Below, in pieces: positions 1 through 7,292 of a DNA stretch of 64,000 nt (its first letter is position 1; each line of letters begins with the position of its first letter). The stretch is from JBFJKD01 sp038106145 (GTDB taxonomy: Bacteria > Pseudomonadota > Gammaproteobacteria > Pseudomonadales > Porticoccaceae). Position numbers and translations under genes: made by a program. The DNA lies in contig JAYODD010000003.1 of assembly GCA_038106145.1 (NCBI GenBank), forward strand, positions 1 through 64,000, in the 5' to 3' direction. Under the pieces are notes generated by a model. That model did not search any database, was not told where the DNA came from, and saw nothing but the letters and a program-made list of their open reading frames with translations.

Positions 1-217
1 TATCATTCCCTGGCACCGATGTATTTTATGCTGCCAATATATTGTTTTCGGGGAATATAGCAATAGCGCCGATACTTGCCGTTAAAAGAAAGTACCGCTA
101 AATGAACGCCTTTGCCGCTATTATGATGTTGGCTTTTGACACTTGGCCCCGACAAATAGAGCCGGGGCGGTACGTCGGGTATGCAGCGCCCCTATGGGCT
201 GGCTGTTTTTATGTGAT

Positions 218-294
218 TGGTGCCGGAAAGAGGATTTGAACCTCCGACCAACGCATTACGAATGCGCTGCTCTACCGAGCTGAGCTATTCCGGC
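218..294 (-). tRNA. tRNA-Thr (anticodon CGT)
   Basis: Read on the minus strand the segment folds into a complete cloverleaf. A 7-bp acceptor stem pairs GCCGGAA with TTCCGGC, the D arm contains AGCTC, the anticodon loop is TTCGTAA with anticodon CGT, and the T arm contains GGTTCAAATCC. The discriminator is A and the CCA end is encoded (218-220). CGT reads the ACG threonine codon. The gene stands alone downstream of dsbA; I see no clear promoter or T-run terminator for it. Confidence 0.95.
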
Positions 295-440
295 AGGTAA
301 ACTCTTGTGTTCGCAATTTTCGGGGTGGCAGTTTAGCCGCGGCGCTGGCGTGTGTCACCCTTGTCGGCATCAAACGTGCCAGCACCAAATCCGTCGCACG
401 CATTCCAAAAAACTCGGGTGGCGCGCCCCGGCCACGCTGC

Positions 441-1202
441 TTAAGGGGCTGCGGCCTGACGTTCGACGCCAATCAGATAATCCGCCACTTTTAACATGCC
501 CTGGTGACCACCGGCCATTTCAGCGGCGACCCGGTATTTGCCATTGACGATTATTTCAGGGGTGCCTTTGATTTGATAACCCCGTTGGCGGGCGTCCGCC
601 TGTTTAAGGGCACTGTTAACCCCAAACGAATTAAACGTTTTGGTGAATTTTTCGCGGGCTACCCCGTTGGCGACAAACACCTCGGCGATTTCGTCTTCGC
701 TCGCCAATTTGGCCTTCTTCAGATTCATGGCTTCAAAAATAGCCTTGTGCAGGGCTTCCGTATTACCGACTGCTTTGGCCGTGTAGTACGCCCGCGCGTG
801 CAACTCCATGGTGGGGTGCCAGATGGCTGGGCTACGCTGATACACCACATCCTCGGCCAAGGTTTGCGACCACGCATTAACCAGCGGTTCGAAAGTAAAA
901 CAATGGCTGCATCCGTACCAGAATACTTCCGTCACTTCGATTTTGGCCGGATCGCTGGTGGGTACGGGGGCAGGCAACAATTGGTAATGGGTGCCAGCCA
1001 CATAGGCTGTGGTTGCGGCAGGCGCCGGGGTCAGTGCCTCCGCTGACGCCGGGGGTGGTGTGGTCGGCGTCTGTTGGGTAACCACCTGTGGCGGGGGCGG
1101 GGTCGCAGATTGCGTCGTATTGGTGTCCGCTTCACAGCCGATCACCGGCACTAGCAGGCCGATCAGTAACAATTTATTCAGTTTATTCAGTAACTGGCGC
1201 AT
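441..1202 (-). CDS. dsbA: DsbA-family thiol:disulfide interchange lipoprotein
   Basis: Periplasmic oxidoreductase of the DsbA family, which introduces disulfide bonds into exported proteins. The 253-residue product has a short hydrophobic signal ending in a lipobox (VIGC, Cys23), a Pro/Thr/Ala-rich linker (about 30-65), and a thioredoxin-like domain. The active site is C98-S-H-C101 and the cis-Pro loop is KGTPEI. The start at 1202 is chosen because GGGAGA lies just upstream and the signal peptide begins there; an in-frame start 11 codons upstream lacks these. Two oddities: most DsbA proteins have CPHC rather than CSHC and are soluble, whereas this one appears lipid-anchored. It follows the cytochrome c4 gene, the order I know from Pseudomonas, but a terminator separates the two. 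Confidence 0.88.
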   Translation of the reverse strand: MRQLLNKLNKLLLIGLLVPVIGCEADTNTTQSATPPPPQVVTQQTPTTPPPASAEALTPAPAATTAYVAGTHYQLLPAPVPTSDPAKIEVTEVFWYGCSHCFTFEPLVNAWSQTLAEDVVYQRSPAIWHPTMELHARAYYTAKAVGNTEALHKAIFEAMNLKKAKLASEDEIAEVFVANGVAREKFTKTFNSFGVNSALKQADARQRGYQIKGTPEIIVNGKYRVAAEMAGGHQGMLKVADYLIGVERQAAAP

Positions 1203-1421
1203 GGTTTCTCCCTGTTGGGCGACGACGTCCCGCACTGTTCTGCCATCGCTTACTGTCGCTCACGTTTTTTACCGCTTTCTTAGCCTGGGGCGCCGGGGAG
1301 CGCCTGGCCGGGTCACCCGCTGCATTAAAACACGGCAAAGGGTACCTATTATTCAGTTTCCGGGCGGGCTCGCAAGCCCTGGCAGCCCCAATATGCGCCT
1401 TTGGCCGCAGACCGGGCACAA

Positions 1422-1445
1422 AAAAGGCGGCCGCAGCCGCCTTTT
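1422..1445 (-). terminator. Rho-independent terminator after the cytochrome c4 gene
   Basis: Perfect 10-bp inverted repeat (1422-1431 with 1436-1445, core GGCGGC/GCCGCC, loop CGCA). The flanking A and T runs mean it could work in both directions. On the minus strand it lies 14 bases after the c4 stop and ends in six T. Confidence 0.85.
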
Positions 1446-1458
1446 GTTACCACCTGTT

Positions 1459-2124
1459 TCAACGCAATCCGGCAATGAAATCAGCCAGTGCATTAATTTC
1501 CTGATCGTTCAGATGGGCGGCGACTCCGCGCATGATCTGGGACTCGTCATTTACCCGTGCCGCCGGATCGTCGGGGGCATGGGCGCCGGTGCGAAACGCC
1601 CGCAGTTGCTTGGCAATGTAGGCGGCGTGTTGCCCGCCCAGCGCGGGATAACCCGCCGGGGCGTTGCCGGTGGCGGTCGGCGAATGACAACCGGTACAGG
1701 CGGCAACACCGGTTTCCAGATTACCCGCACGGAATATTTTCTCGCCCAACGCGAGAGATTTGGCGTCGCCCTGGGCACCGGTGAGCTGGCGTTGCTGGCT
1801 GTCGTAATAGGCGGCGATGTCTTGCAGGTCCTGATCGCTCAGCCCGGTAAGCATACCCGTCATTTCAGGGACGGCGCGCCCGTTTTTCGCGGGATCGCCC
1901 GCGCGAATATCGCGCATTTGCTTGATTAGATATTTTTCGCCCAGACCCGCGAGTGTCGGGAATGCGCCGGAAGGGCTGTTGCCATCGGCGCCATGGCAGG
2001 TCGCGCATACGGCCGTTTTGCCTTTACCCGCCGCCGCGTCGCCGCTGGCAAGGGCGCTGACGGTCAGTAACCCGCCGACGGTAATAATCAATGCTTGGGC
2101 CAGGCCCTTGAAAATTGTGTTCAT
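1459..2124 (-). CDS. cytochrome c4, di-heme periplasmic electron carrier
   Basis: The 221-residue protein has a Sec signal peptide (about 1-27, cleaved after ALA) followed by two class I cytochrome c domains. Heme-binding motifs are CATCH (40-44) and CTGCH (143-147), with Met candidates for the sixth ligand near residues 88-91 and in the second half. Length and duplicated-domain architecture match the c4 family, membrane-associated di-heme proteins that pass electrons from the bc1 complex to terminal oxidases. That fits the cytochrome c oxidase cluster about 9 kb away. AGGAGAG precedes the start by about 11 bases. It is divergent from engB and has its own terminator. Confidence 0.92.
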   Translation of the reverse strand: MNTIFKGLAQALIITVGGLLTVSALASGDAAAGKGKTAVCATCHGADGNSPSGAFPTLAGLGEKYLIKQMRDIRAGDPAKNGRAVPEMTGMLTGLSDQDLQDIAAYYDSQQRQLTGAQGDAKSLALGEKIFRAGNLETGVAACTGCHSPTATGNAPAGYPALGGQHAAYIAKQLRAFRTGAHAPDDPAARVNDESQIMRGVAAHLNDQEINALADFIAGLR

Positions 2125-2329
2125 GGGTTAGTGCACTCTCCTGATTGTCCTGCCTGATTGTAGCGCTTAGTTGCTAATTGCTGTTGTCGGCTCTGTTTCA
2201 AGACACTGTGCCAACGGTATCGCAAGATTGCCCCCGCGAAGGTCATCGCCGAGCTTCAATAGTCGTCCGATGCTTTACCGCGTCGTCCGCAGGGTGTCTG
2301 GCAAGAAGGCGTGGCCAAAAACGACGGGC

Positions 2330-2358
2330 ATTATATACCAATCGCATATATAGCTTAA
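2330..2358 (-). promoter_or_regulatory. possible sigma-70 promoter of the cytochrome c4 gene
   Basis: Minus-strand TATAAT (2330-2335) with TTAAGC (2353-2358) 17 bp upstream. The -10 is perfect and the -35 is poor (3 of 6). It implies a leader of about 200 nt before the c4 start. The same AT-rich patch also serves divergent engB, whose own -10 may be TATACT at 2363-2368. Confidence 0.35.
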
Positions 2359-2374
2359 GCGTTATACTTGCGTT

Positions 2375-3034
2375 ATGAATGTTCCCCTGCCCTTTGCCCA
2401 AACCCATTTTCTGCTCAGCGCGGCAACCCTGCAACAGTGTCCGACGGACAGTGGCGCCGAAGTGGCGTTTGCCGGCCGTTCCAATGCGGGTAAATCCAGC
2501 GCAATCAACGCGCTGACGCGACAGAGCAAACTGGCGCGCACCAGTAAAACGCCCGGGCGCACGCAACTTCTGAATTTTTTTGGCCTGACTCCCGACACCC
2601 GCCTGGTGGATTTACCGGGCTACGGGTACGCCAAAGTCCCCAGGGCGGTAAAAAGTCAGTGGGACAAACAACTGGAACAATACCTGCAAAACCGCGAATC
2701 GTTGCGGGGACTGGTGCTGGTGATGGATGTGCGCCACCCACTGCAGGAGTACGACTGGCACATGATCGAGTGGTCGGTAAACAGCCAGTTGCCCGTCCAT
2801 TTGCTGATGACCAAGGCCGACAAACTCAACCAGGGTCCCGCTAAAAATGCGCTGTTGGCGGTGCGTCGGGCCCTCGACAGGGAGGGTCTGGAGGGATTGG
2901 TGACGGTACAGCTTTTTTCGGCGTTAAAAAAGACCGGCCTGCAGGAGCTGGAGGGCGCGTTGACCCGCTGGCTGCTGGACGACGAAGCTCAGCCGCGCCA
3001 ATCTGAGCCGCAAAATGACGGGGTTGAGGGCTGA
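2375..3034 (+). CDS. engB: ribosome biogenesis GTP-binding protein EngB (YihA/YsxC)
   Basis: TRAFAC-class GTPase required for late assembly of the 50S ribosomal subunit; cytoplasmic. The 219-residue protein shows G1 GRSNAGKSS (34-42), the switch I threonine in TPGRT (59-63), G3 DLPGYGYA (79-86) and G4 TKADK. It lacks extra domains, as usual for EngB. The start at 2375 gives the short N-terminal tail normal for the family. The polA-engB neighbourhood is conserved in gammaproteobacteria. No hairpin with a T-run follows it on the plus strand; the strong hairpins downstream terminate minus-strand transcripts. Confidence 0.95.
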   Translation: MNVPLPFAQTHFLLSAATLQQCPTDSGAEVAFAGRSNAGKSSAINALTRQSKLARTSKTPGRTQLLNFFGLTPDTRLVDLPGYGYAKVPRAVKSQWDKQLEQYLQNRESLRGLVLVMDVRHPLQEYDWHMIEWSVNSQLPVHLLMTKADKLNQGPAKNALLAVRRALDREGLEGLVTVQLFSALKKTGLQELEGALTRWLLDDEAQPRQSEPQNDGVEG

Positions 3035-3040
3035 CCGGCC

Positions 3041-3067
3041 AAAAAAAACCGGCACACGAGGTGCCGG
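3041..3067 (-). terminator. Rho-independent terminator of small RNA B
   Basis: Minus-strand stem CCGGCAC/GTGCCGG (3061-3067 with 3049-3055, 5-base loop) followed immediately by eight T (3048-3041). No annotated minus-strand gene ends here: polA stops 390 bases upstream and another terminator intervenes. A separate transcript is therefore implied. Confidence 0.85.
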
Positions 3068-3139
3068 CAAGGTGTTCGGCCGGGATTAAACCTAGAGGGG
3101 GAGGTGCTCCCGGCCACGCTCACAACACTAAGAGATAGC
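3041..3139 (-). ncRNA. predicted small RNA B (ErsA/Spot 42 position, C-rich loop)
   Basis: Predicted transcript of about 99 nt, starting near 3139 (6-7 nt after the -10) and ending in the T8 tract. It has a perfect 8-bp stem (GGCCGGGA with TCCCGGCC; 3108-3115 with 3078-3085). The stem closes a 22-nt loop (3086-3107) reading CACCTCCCCCTCT, which resembles the 3' end of 16S rRNA and could pair with Shine-Dalgarno sequences. A terminator hairpin and U-tail suited to Hfq follow. There is no credible ORF. In E. coli this gap holds Spot 42, and in P. aeruginosa, as I recall, the AlgU-dependent ErsA. Existence is inferred from promoter, structure and terminator. Confidence 0.65.
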
Positions 3140-3144
3140 GTTTC

Positions 3145-3171
3145 ATAGACCGGGCTCAATAGCTAAAGTTC
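3145..3171 (-). promoter_or_regulatory. sigma-E/AlgU-like promoter of small RNA B
   Basis: On the minus strand GAACTT (3166-3171, within TTGAACTT) is followed by exactly 16 bp and TCTAT (3145-3149). E. coli sigma-E and Pseudomonas AlgU promoters have GAACTT, 16-17 bp, then TCTGA or TCAAA, so this matches well, with one deviation at the end of the -10. It predicts induction by envelope stress. Confidence 0.6.
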
Positions 3172-3261
3172 AACCTTCGGAAAATTTTTTTTGCCCGCCC
3201 GTTTTGCCCCCTACCGCGGGCCATGCACGGACCTGAAAAAGACTCCCGCCAGCGCTCAGAC

Positions 3262-3293
3262 AAAAAAAACCCTGACCAAAGTGACCAGGGTTT
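3262..3293 (-). terminator. Rho-independent terminator of small RNA A (or of polA read-through)
   Basis: Minus-strand stem AAACCCTG/CAGGGTTT (3286-3293 with 3267-3274) followed by a T8 run ending at 3262. It could also stop transcripts reading through from polA, whose stop is 165 bases upstream. Confidence 0.85.
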
Positions 3294-3360
3294 GCTTTAC
3301 TGTTGCTTGCAGAACAAGCCGCATAACATTTAGGGGAAAAAGTAGCAATCATGGATTGCG
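3262..3360 (-). ncRNA. predicted small RNA A, upstream member of a tandem pair
   Basis: Predicted transcript of about 99 nt, starting near 3360 and ending in the T8 tract at 3269-3262. It has three stem-loops: GCAATC-CAT-GATTGC at the 5' end (3345-3359), GCTTG-TTCTG-CAAGC (3305-3319) and the terminator (3267-3293). Between the first two lies an unpaired pyrimidine stretch (TACTTTTTCCCCTAAAT) that could pair with ribosome-binding sites. Size and layout match Hfq-dependent small RNAs. It lies about 100 bases after polA, the place of spf in E. coli. It shares little primary sequence with small RNA B. Confidence 0.65.
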
Positions 3361-3365
3361 TAGTA

Positions 3366-3392
3366 TTAGACGACTAACACGGCAAAAGTTCC
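3366..3392 (-). promoter_or_regulatory. sigma-E/AlgU-like promoter of small RNA A
   Basis: Minus-strand GGAACTT (3386-3392), 15 bp, TCTAA (3366-3370). Both boxes are perfect for sigma-E-type factors, but the spacer is one base shorter than the common 16. The overlapping TAATAC could be a sigma-70 -10 at the right distance, though no good sigma-70 -35 accompanies it. Confidence 0.5.
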
Positions 3393-3457
3393 GAGCCTGG
3401 GCAAAAAAAAGTAACAATTTAGTAAATTATTTGTAACCTTTTGTTTATACACTATTT

Positions 3458-6190
3458 TTAATGGGCTTCATCCCAGTTGCTGCCGACCCCTATGTCCACC
3501 ACCAGGGGTACATCCAGCGCCGCGGCGGCTGACATATGCTCGCGCAGGCGATCGCAAACTACCGCAAGCTCCCCATCCGGCACCTCGAGCACCAGCTCAT
3601 CGTGTACCTGCATGATGATGCGCGCTCCGGATTCGGTCTCTGTTAAACAACGGTCCACGGCCAGCATGGCGCGCTTGATGATGTCCGCGGCCGTGCCCTG
3701 CATGGGGGCGTTGATGGCGGTGCGTTCCGCCGCCTGCCGGAGCGAACCGTTACGCGCCTTTATATCCGGCAGATATAAGCGACGGCCAAACAGGGTCTCG
3801 ACATAGCCCTGGGCCGCGGCCTTCTCGCGGGTAGTATCCATGTAGTGCTTGACCCCGGGGTAGCGACTGAAATACAGGTCGATGTACTCCTGGGCCTGGG
3901 GGCGTCCGATATTTAACTGGCGCGCAAGACCAAAGGCCGACATGCCATAAATCAGTCCAAAATTGATGGCCTTGGCGCTGCGTCGCTGCTCGCCGGTAAC
4001 TTGTTCCAGGGGTTCGCCAAACACCTCCGCCGCGGTCGCCTGGTGAATATCCAGACCCTGCGCGAAGGCTTTCAACAAACTTTTATCGCCGGACAGATGG
4101 GCCATGATCCGTAGCTCGATCTGGGAATAGTCGGCCGCCACGATGCTATGGCCCGACTCGGCGATAAAGGCCTGGCGAATGCGCCGCCCCTCGGCGGTGC
4201 GCACCGGAATATTTTGCAGGTTGGGGTCGGACGACGACAGGCGCCCGGTAGCGGTGATTGCCTGATGGTAGGAGGTGTGAACGCGCCCGGTGACCGGGTC
4301 GATCATCAGCGGTAGCTTGTCGGTGTAGGTGGATTTGAGCTTGCTCAGGCTGCGGTGTTCCAGCAGCAACTTGGGCAACGGATAGTCGAGCGCCAATTCT
4401 TGCAGAACATCTTCCGCGGTGGACGGCGCGCCCTTGGGCGTTTTCTTGATCACCGGCAGTTTTAACTGAGTGAACAATATCTCGCCCAGTTGTTTGGGCG
4501 ATGCCAGATTGAACGGTTGTCCGGCGAGGTCATGCGCTTCTTGTTCCAGGGCGTTCAGTCGCTCACCCAGCTCGGCGCTTTGCCGCGCCAGAAGTTTCGC
4601 GTCAACCAGCGCCCCATTGCGTTCGATGCGCGACAATACGGGCACCAGCGGTATTTCGATGGCCTCAAACACCGCGCGCAGGCCTTTTTGTTCCGCCAGT
4701 TTTGGCCACAGGCACTGGTGCAGGCGCAGGGTGACGTCGGCGTCTTCGGCGGCGTAGGGTGCGGCCTGCTCCAGGGCAATTTGATTAAACGTCAGTTGCT
4801 TTGCGCCCTTGCCAGCTATGTCCTTAAAAAGGATGGTTTTTTCCCCCAGATACTTACTCGCCAGAGTGTCCATATCGTGACGGCTGCCGGTGGCGTCGAG
4901 CACATAGGATTCGAGCATGGTGTCGAACTGGATGCCGCGCAGGTCGATCCCCGCCCGCGCCAGAACGCTCATATCGTATTTGAGGTTTTGCCCCAGTTTC
5001 GCCTTGTCGGGGTTTTCCAGCAGGGGTTTAAGCCTGTCCAGCACCAGCGCCGGATCCAGTTGCTGAGGTGCGCCAACATAGTCGTGGCCAAAGGGTACGT
5101 AGGCCGCCGCAAACGGGGCGACGGCAAAGGATACCCCCACCAGGTCCGCCTGCATGTAATCCAGTCCGGTGGTTTCCGTATCGAAGGCGAAGACATCCGC
5201 TGCCTCCAGCCGCTCCAGCCACTGATCCAGTTCAGCGACGGTCAGTACGCAGTCGTAATGCTTGTCCACACTCTGCGCAGGGGGTGTTTCAGGGACATCC
5301 CCGTTGGTGGCGCTGAGTTCCTCGCTCCAGCCCCTGAATTCCAGTTGGGTAAACAACGCGAGCAACTGCTGCGGGTCCGGTGTGCCACCCTGCAGGTCGT
5401 CCACGGAAATATGGAGAGGCACGTCCCGTTTGATGGTCGCCAGCAACCGGGACATGTACGCCTGTTGGCGATGTTCCGCAAATTTCTCCGGCAGGGTTTT
5501 GGCCCCCCGCACACTCAAATCCCGTAGTTTTTCCAGGTTGGCGTACACCGTGTCGATATCGCCAAGCCCCTGTAAAACCGCCAGCGCAGTTTTTTCGCCA
5601 ATGCCGGGAACACCGGGGATATTGTCATTTTTGTCGCCCATCAGGGCGAGAAAATCGACGATCAGCTCGGGGGGCACACCAAACTTCTCCCTCACGCCGG
5701 CGGCATTCAACACCGTATCGGTCATGGTGTTGACCAAGGTGATGTGGCCGTTGACCAACTGCGCCATATCCTTGTCGCCGGTGGAAATCACCACGGGCTG
5801 GCCCCCATTGGCGGCCTGCTCGGCGAGGGTGCCAATCACATCGTCCGCTTCCACCCCTTCTTCGATCAATAGCGGCAGGCCCATGGCCCGCACAATGGCG
5901 TGGATCGGCTCGATCTGCAGCCGCAAATCATCCGGCATGGGCGGGCGATGGGATTTATATTGCTCGAAGATATCGTCGCGAAACGTGCGCCCTTTGGCGT
6001 CGAATACCACGACAATCGTGCTTTCCGGGTAGTCTTTTTGCAATCGGCGCAGCATCGAAATAACGCCTTTTATCGCCCCGGTAGGCAGACCTTTCGAACT
6101 GGTCAGGGGCGGCAAGGCGTGAAAGGCCCGGTACAAGTAGGAGGAGCCGTCGACAAGTACAAGCGGCGGTAGACTGGAGGGCGTGTGCAT
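3458..6190 (-). CDS. polA: DNA polymerase I
   Basis: Cytoplasmic repair and Okazaki-fragment-processing polymerase. The 910 residues carry three domains in order. The 5' nuclease starts with VDGSSYLYRAFHAL and has the helix-hairpin-helix GIGEKTA. The 3'-5' exonuclease contains the catalytic FDTETTGLD. Family A polymerase follows, with motif A DYSQIELRIMAH, motif B KAINFGLIYGMSAFG and motif C VHDELVLE. The exonuclease acidic residues are present, so proofreading should be active. The start is the first ATG of the frame; no good Shine-Dalgarno sequence is visible. It diverges from thrB, and two predicted small RNAs lie downstream before engB. Confidence 0.97.
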   Translation of the reverse strand: MHTPSSLPPLVLVDGSSYLYRAFHALPPLTSSKGLPTGAIKGVISMLRRLQKDYPESTIVVVFDAKGRTFRDDIFEQYKSHRPPMPDDLRLQIEPIHAIVRAMGLPLLIEEGVEADDVIGTLAEQAANGGQPVVISTGDKDMAQLVNGHITLVNTMTDTVLNAAGVREKFGVPPELIVDFLALMGDKNDNIPGVPGIGEKTALAVLQGLGDIDTVYANLEKLRDLSVRGAKTLPEKFAEHRQQAYMSRLLATIKRDVPLHISVDDLQGGTPDPQQLLALFTQLEFRGWSEELSATNGDVPETPPAQSVDKHYDCVLTVAELDQWLERLEAADVFAFDTETTGLDYMQADLVGVSFAVAPFAAAYVPFGHDYVGAPQQLDPALVLDRLKPLLENPDKAKLGQNLKYDMSVLARAGIDLRGIQFDTMLESYVLDATGSRHDMDTLASKYLGEKTILFKDIAGKGAKQLTFNQIALEQAAPYAAEDADVTLRLHQCLWPKLAEQKGLRAVFEAIEIPLVPVLSRIERNGALVDAKLLARQSAELGERLNALEQEAHDLAGQPFNLASPKQLGEILFTQLKLPVIKKTPKGAPSTAEDVLQELALDYPLPKLLLEHRSLSKLKSTYTDKLPLMIDPVTGRVHTSYHQAITATGRLSSSDPNLQNIPVRTAEGRRIRQAFIAESGHSIVAADYSQIELRIMAHLSGDKSLLKAFAQGLDIHQATAAEVFGEPLEQVTGEQRRSAKAINFGLIYGMSAFGLARQLNIGRPQAQEYIDLYFSRYPGVKHYMDTTREKAAAQGYVETLFGRRLYLPDIKARNGSLRQAAERTAINAPMQGTAADIIKRAMLAVDRCLTETESGARIIMQVHDELVLEVPDGELAVVCDRLREHMSAAAALDVPLVVDIGVGSNWDEAH

Positions 6191-6302
6191 GGCAAGTAAC
6201 CGGCGAATAAGGCGCTAGGATACACCATGTCCAACGGTGGTTTAACTTCCTCCCATTCAAGAGTAGTCTCGGCGGTTATTCGCTCGGACAATGTTTACCC
6301 CT

Positions 6303-7292
6303 ATGGCCGTGTATACCCCCCTGTCCCCACGGGAAATAGAATCGCTGCTGGATAAGTTTGCCATCGGTGAGCTGCGCGACTTTGCCCCGATTGATGCGGG
6401 CGTTAAAAACTCCTCCTTTTTTGTTACCACAACCGGTATGGACGATTTGCGCCGCGACTGGGTATTGTCGGTACTCGAAGAAAGCGATAACCGGCAAATC
6501 GCTTTCACCGTCGGTTTGACCACTCTTCTACACGACGCCGGGCTGCCAGTACCCTGCCCCGTTGCGGACAAAAGGGGCGAACCTGTGCAGGGGATTGGTG
6601 GAAAACCGGCGCTGCTGTTCCCCCGGGCGGTGGGCAGTCACCCCCTGGTGGCGGATACGCCCCAATGCGCGGCCATTGGGGATTTTCTCGGGGGCATGCA
6701 TACGCTGGCCGCCAACTTCACCGGGGACGCACACGCGCCGGCCGCCACGGCAAACCTGCTCGCCACACTGCCCCTGGCGGTGCGGCAGGGGGGATTGTGC
6801 AACGGCCTGTCGACGCCAGACAAAGAACTACTGCAAACACAGATTGACTGCGGCGAACGTCTGTCGGCGGTCGGCGCAGCCGTTCCCCGCGGCGCCATTC
6901 ACGCCGACCTGTTTCGCGATAACGCTTTTTTTGAAGGCGCCAGGCTGACGGCGGTAATCGATTTTCACAGCGCCCGCCGGGACTGGTTACTGTGGGACGT
7001 TGCAATCGCGGTAAATGACTGGTGCTGCGACGGGCGCGGCACTATCGCCAAGGAGTGCTGCGAGGCCCTGTTACAGGCCTATGCCCGGCAACGCCCGTTT
7101 GACCCGGTGGAATACCTGATCTGGCCCGACGTGCTCTGTTACAGCGCCGCTCTGTTCTGGGTGTCCCGGCTAACAGCGCAACTGCGCCCCGCCAATCACG
7201 CCGTAGTCGCGCGGCAAAAAGACCCCGAGGAATATCACCGCAAGCTGAAGGAGCGCATGACTTTTGCACCCCCGTTACCGCCCCCCACCTAA
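6303..7292 (+). CDS. thrB: homoserine kinase, APH-fold (Pseudomonas-type ThrB)
   Basis: Phosphorylates L-homoserine with ATP, feeding threonine synthase. The protein belongs to the aminoglycoside-phosphotransferase fold, not to the GHMP kinase ThrB of E. coli. Evidence is the N-terminus AVYTPLSPREIESLL, the catalytic loop IHADLFRDNAFF and the metal-binding VIDFHSA. The start at 6303 gives the MAVYTPL beginning usual for this family; an ATG four codons earlier (6291) is equally possible and neither has a clear ribosome-binding site. The gene lies divergent from polA, close to the polA/thrB arrangement of Pseudomonas. Its last bases overlap the end of znuA on the opposite strand. Confidence 0.92.
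   Translation: MAVYTPLSPREIESLLDKFAIGELRDFAPIDAGVKNSSFFVTTTGMDDLRRDWVLSVLEESDNRQIAFTVGLTTLLHDAGLPVPCPVADKRGEPVQGIGGKPALLFPRAVGSHPLVADTPQCAAIGDFLGGMHTLAANFTGDAHAPAATANLLATLPLAVRQGGLCNGLSTPDKELLQTQIDCGERLSAVGAAVPRGAIHADLFRDNAFFEGARLTAVIDFHSARRDWLLWDVAIAVNDWCCDGRGTIAKECCEALLQAYARQRPFDPVEYLIWPDVLCYSAALFWVSRLTAQLRPANHAVVARQKDPEEYHRKLKERMTFAPPLPPPT

Noticed and set aside
1..217. Possible gene or terminator before tRNA-Thr
   Set aside because: Only a GCCCCG/CGGGGC inverted repeat and a weak GCCC/GGGC hairpin are present, neither with a T-run in a useful direction, and no open frame of interest.
3185..3192. T8 run as an engB terminator on the plus strand
   Set aside because: No stable hairpin immediately precedes it; the sequence before it is AT-rich and unpaired.
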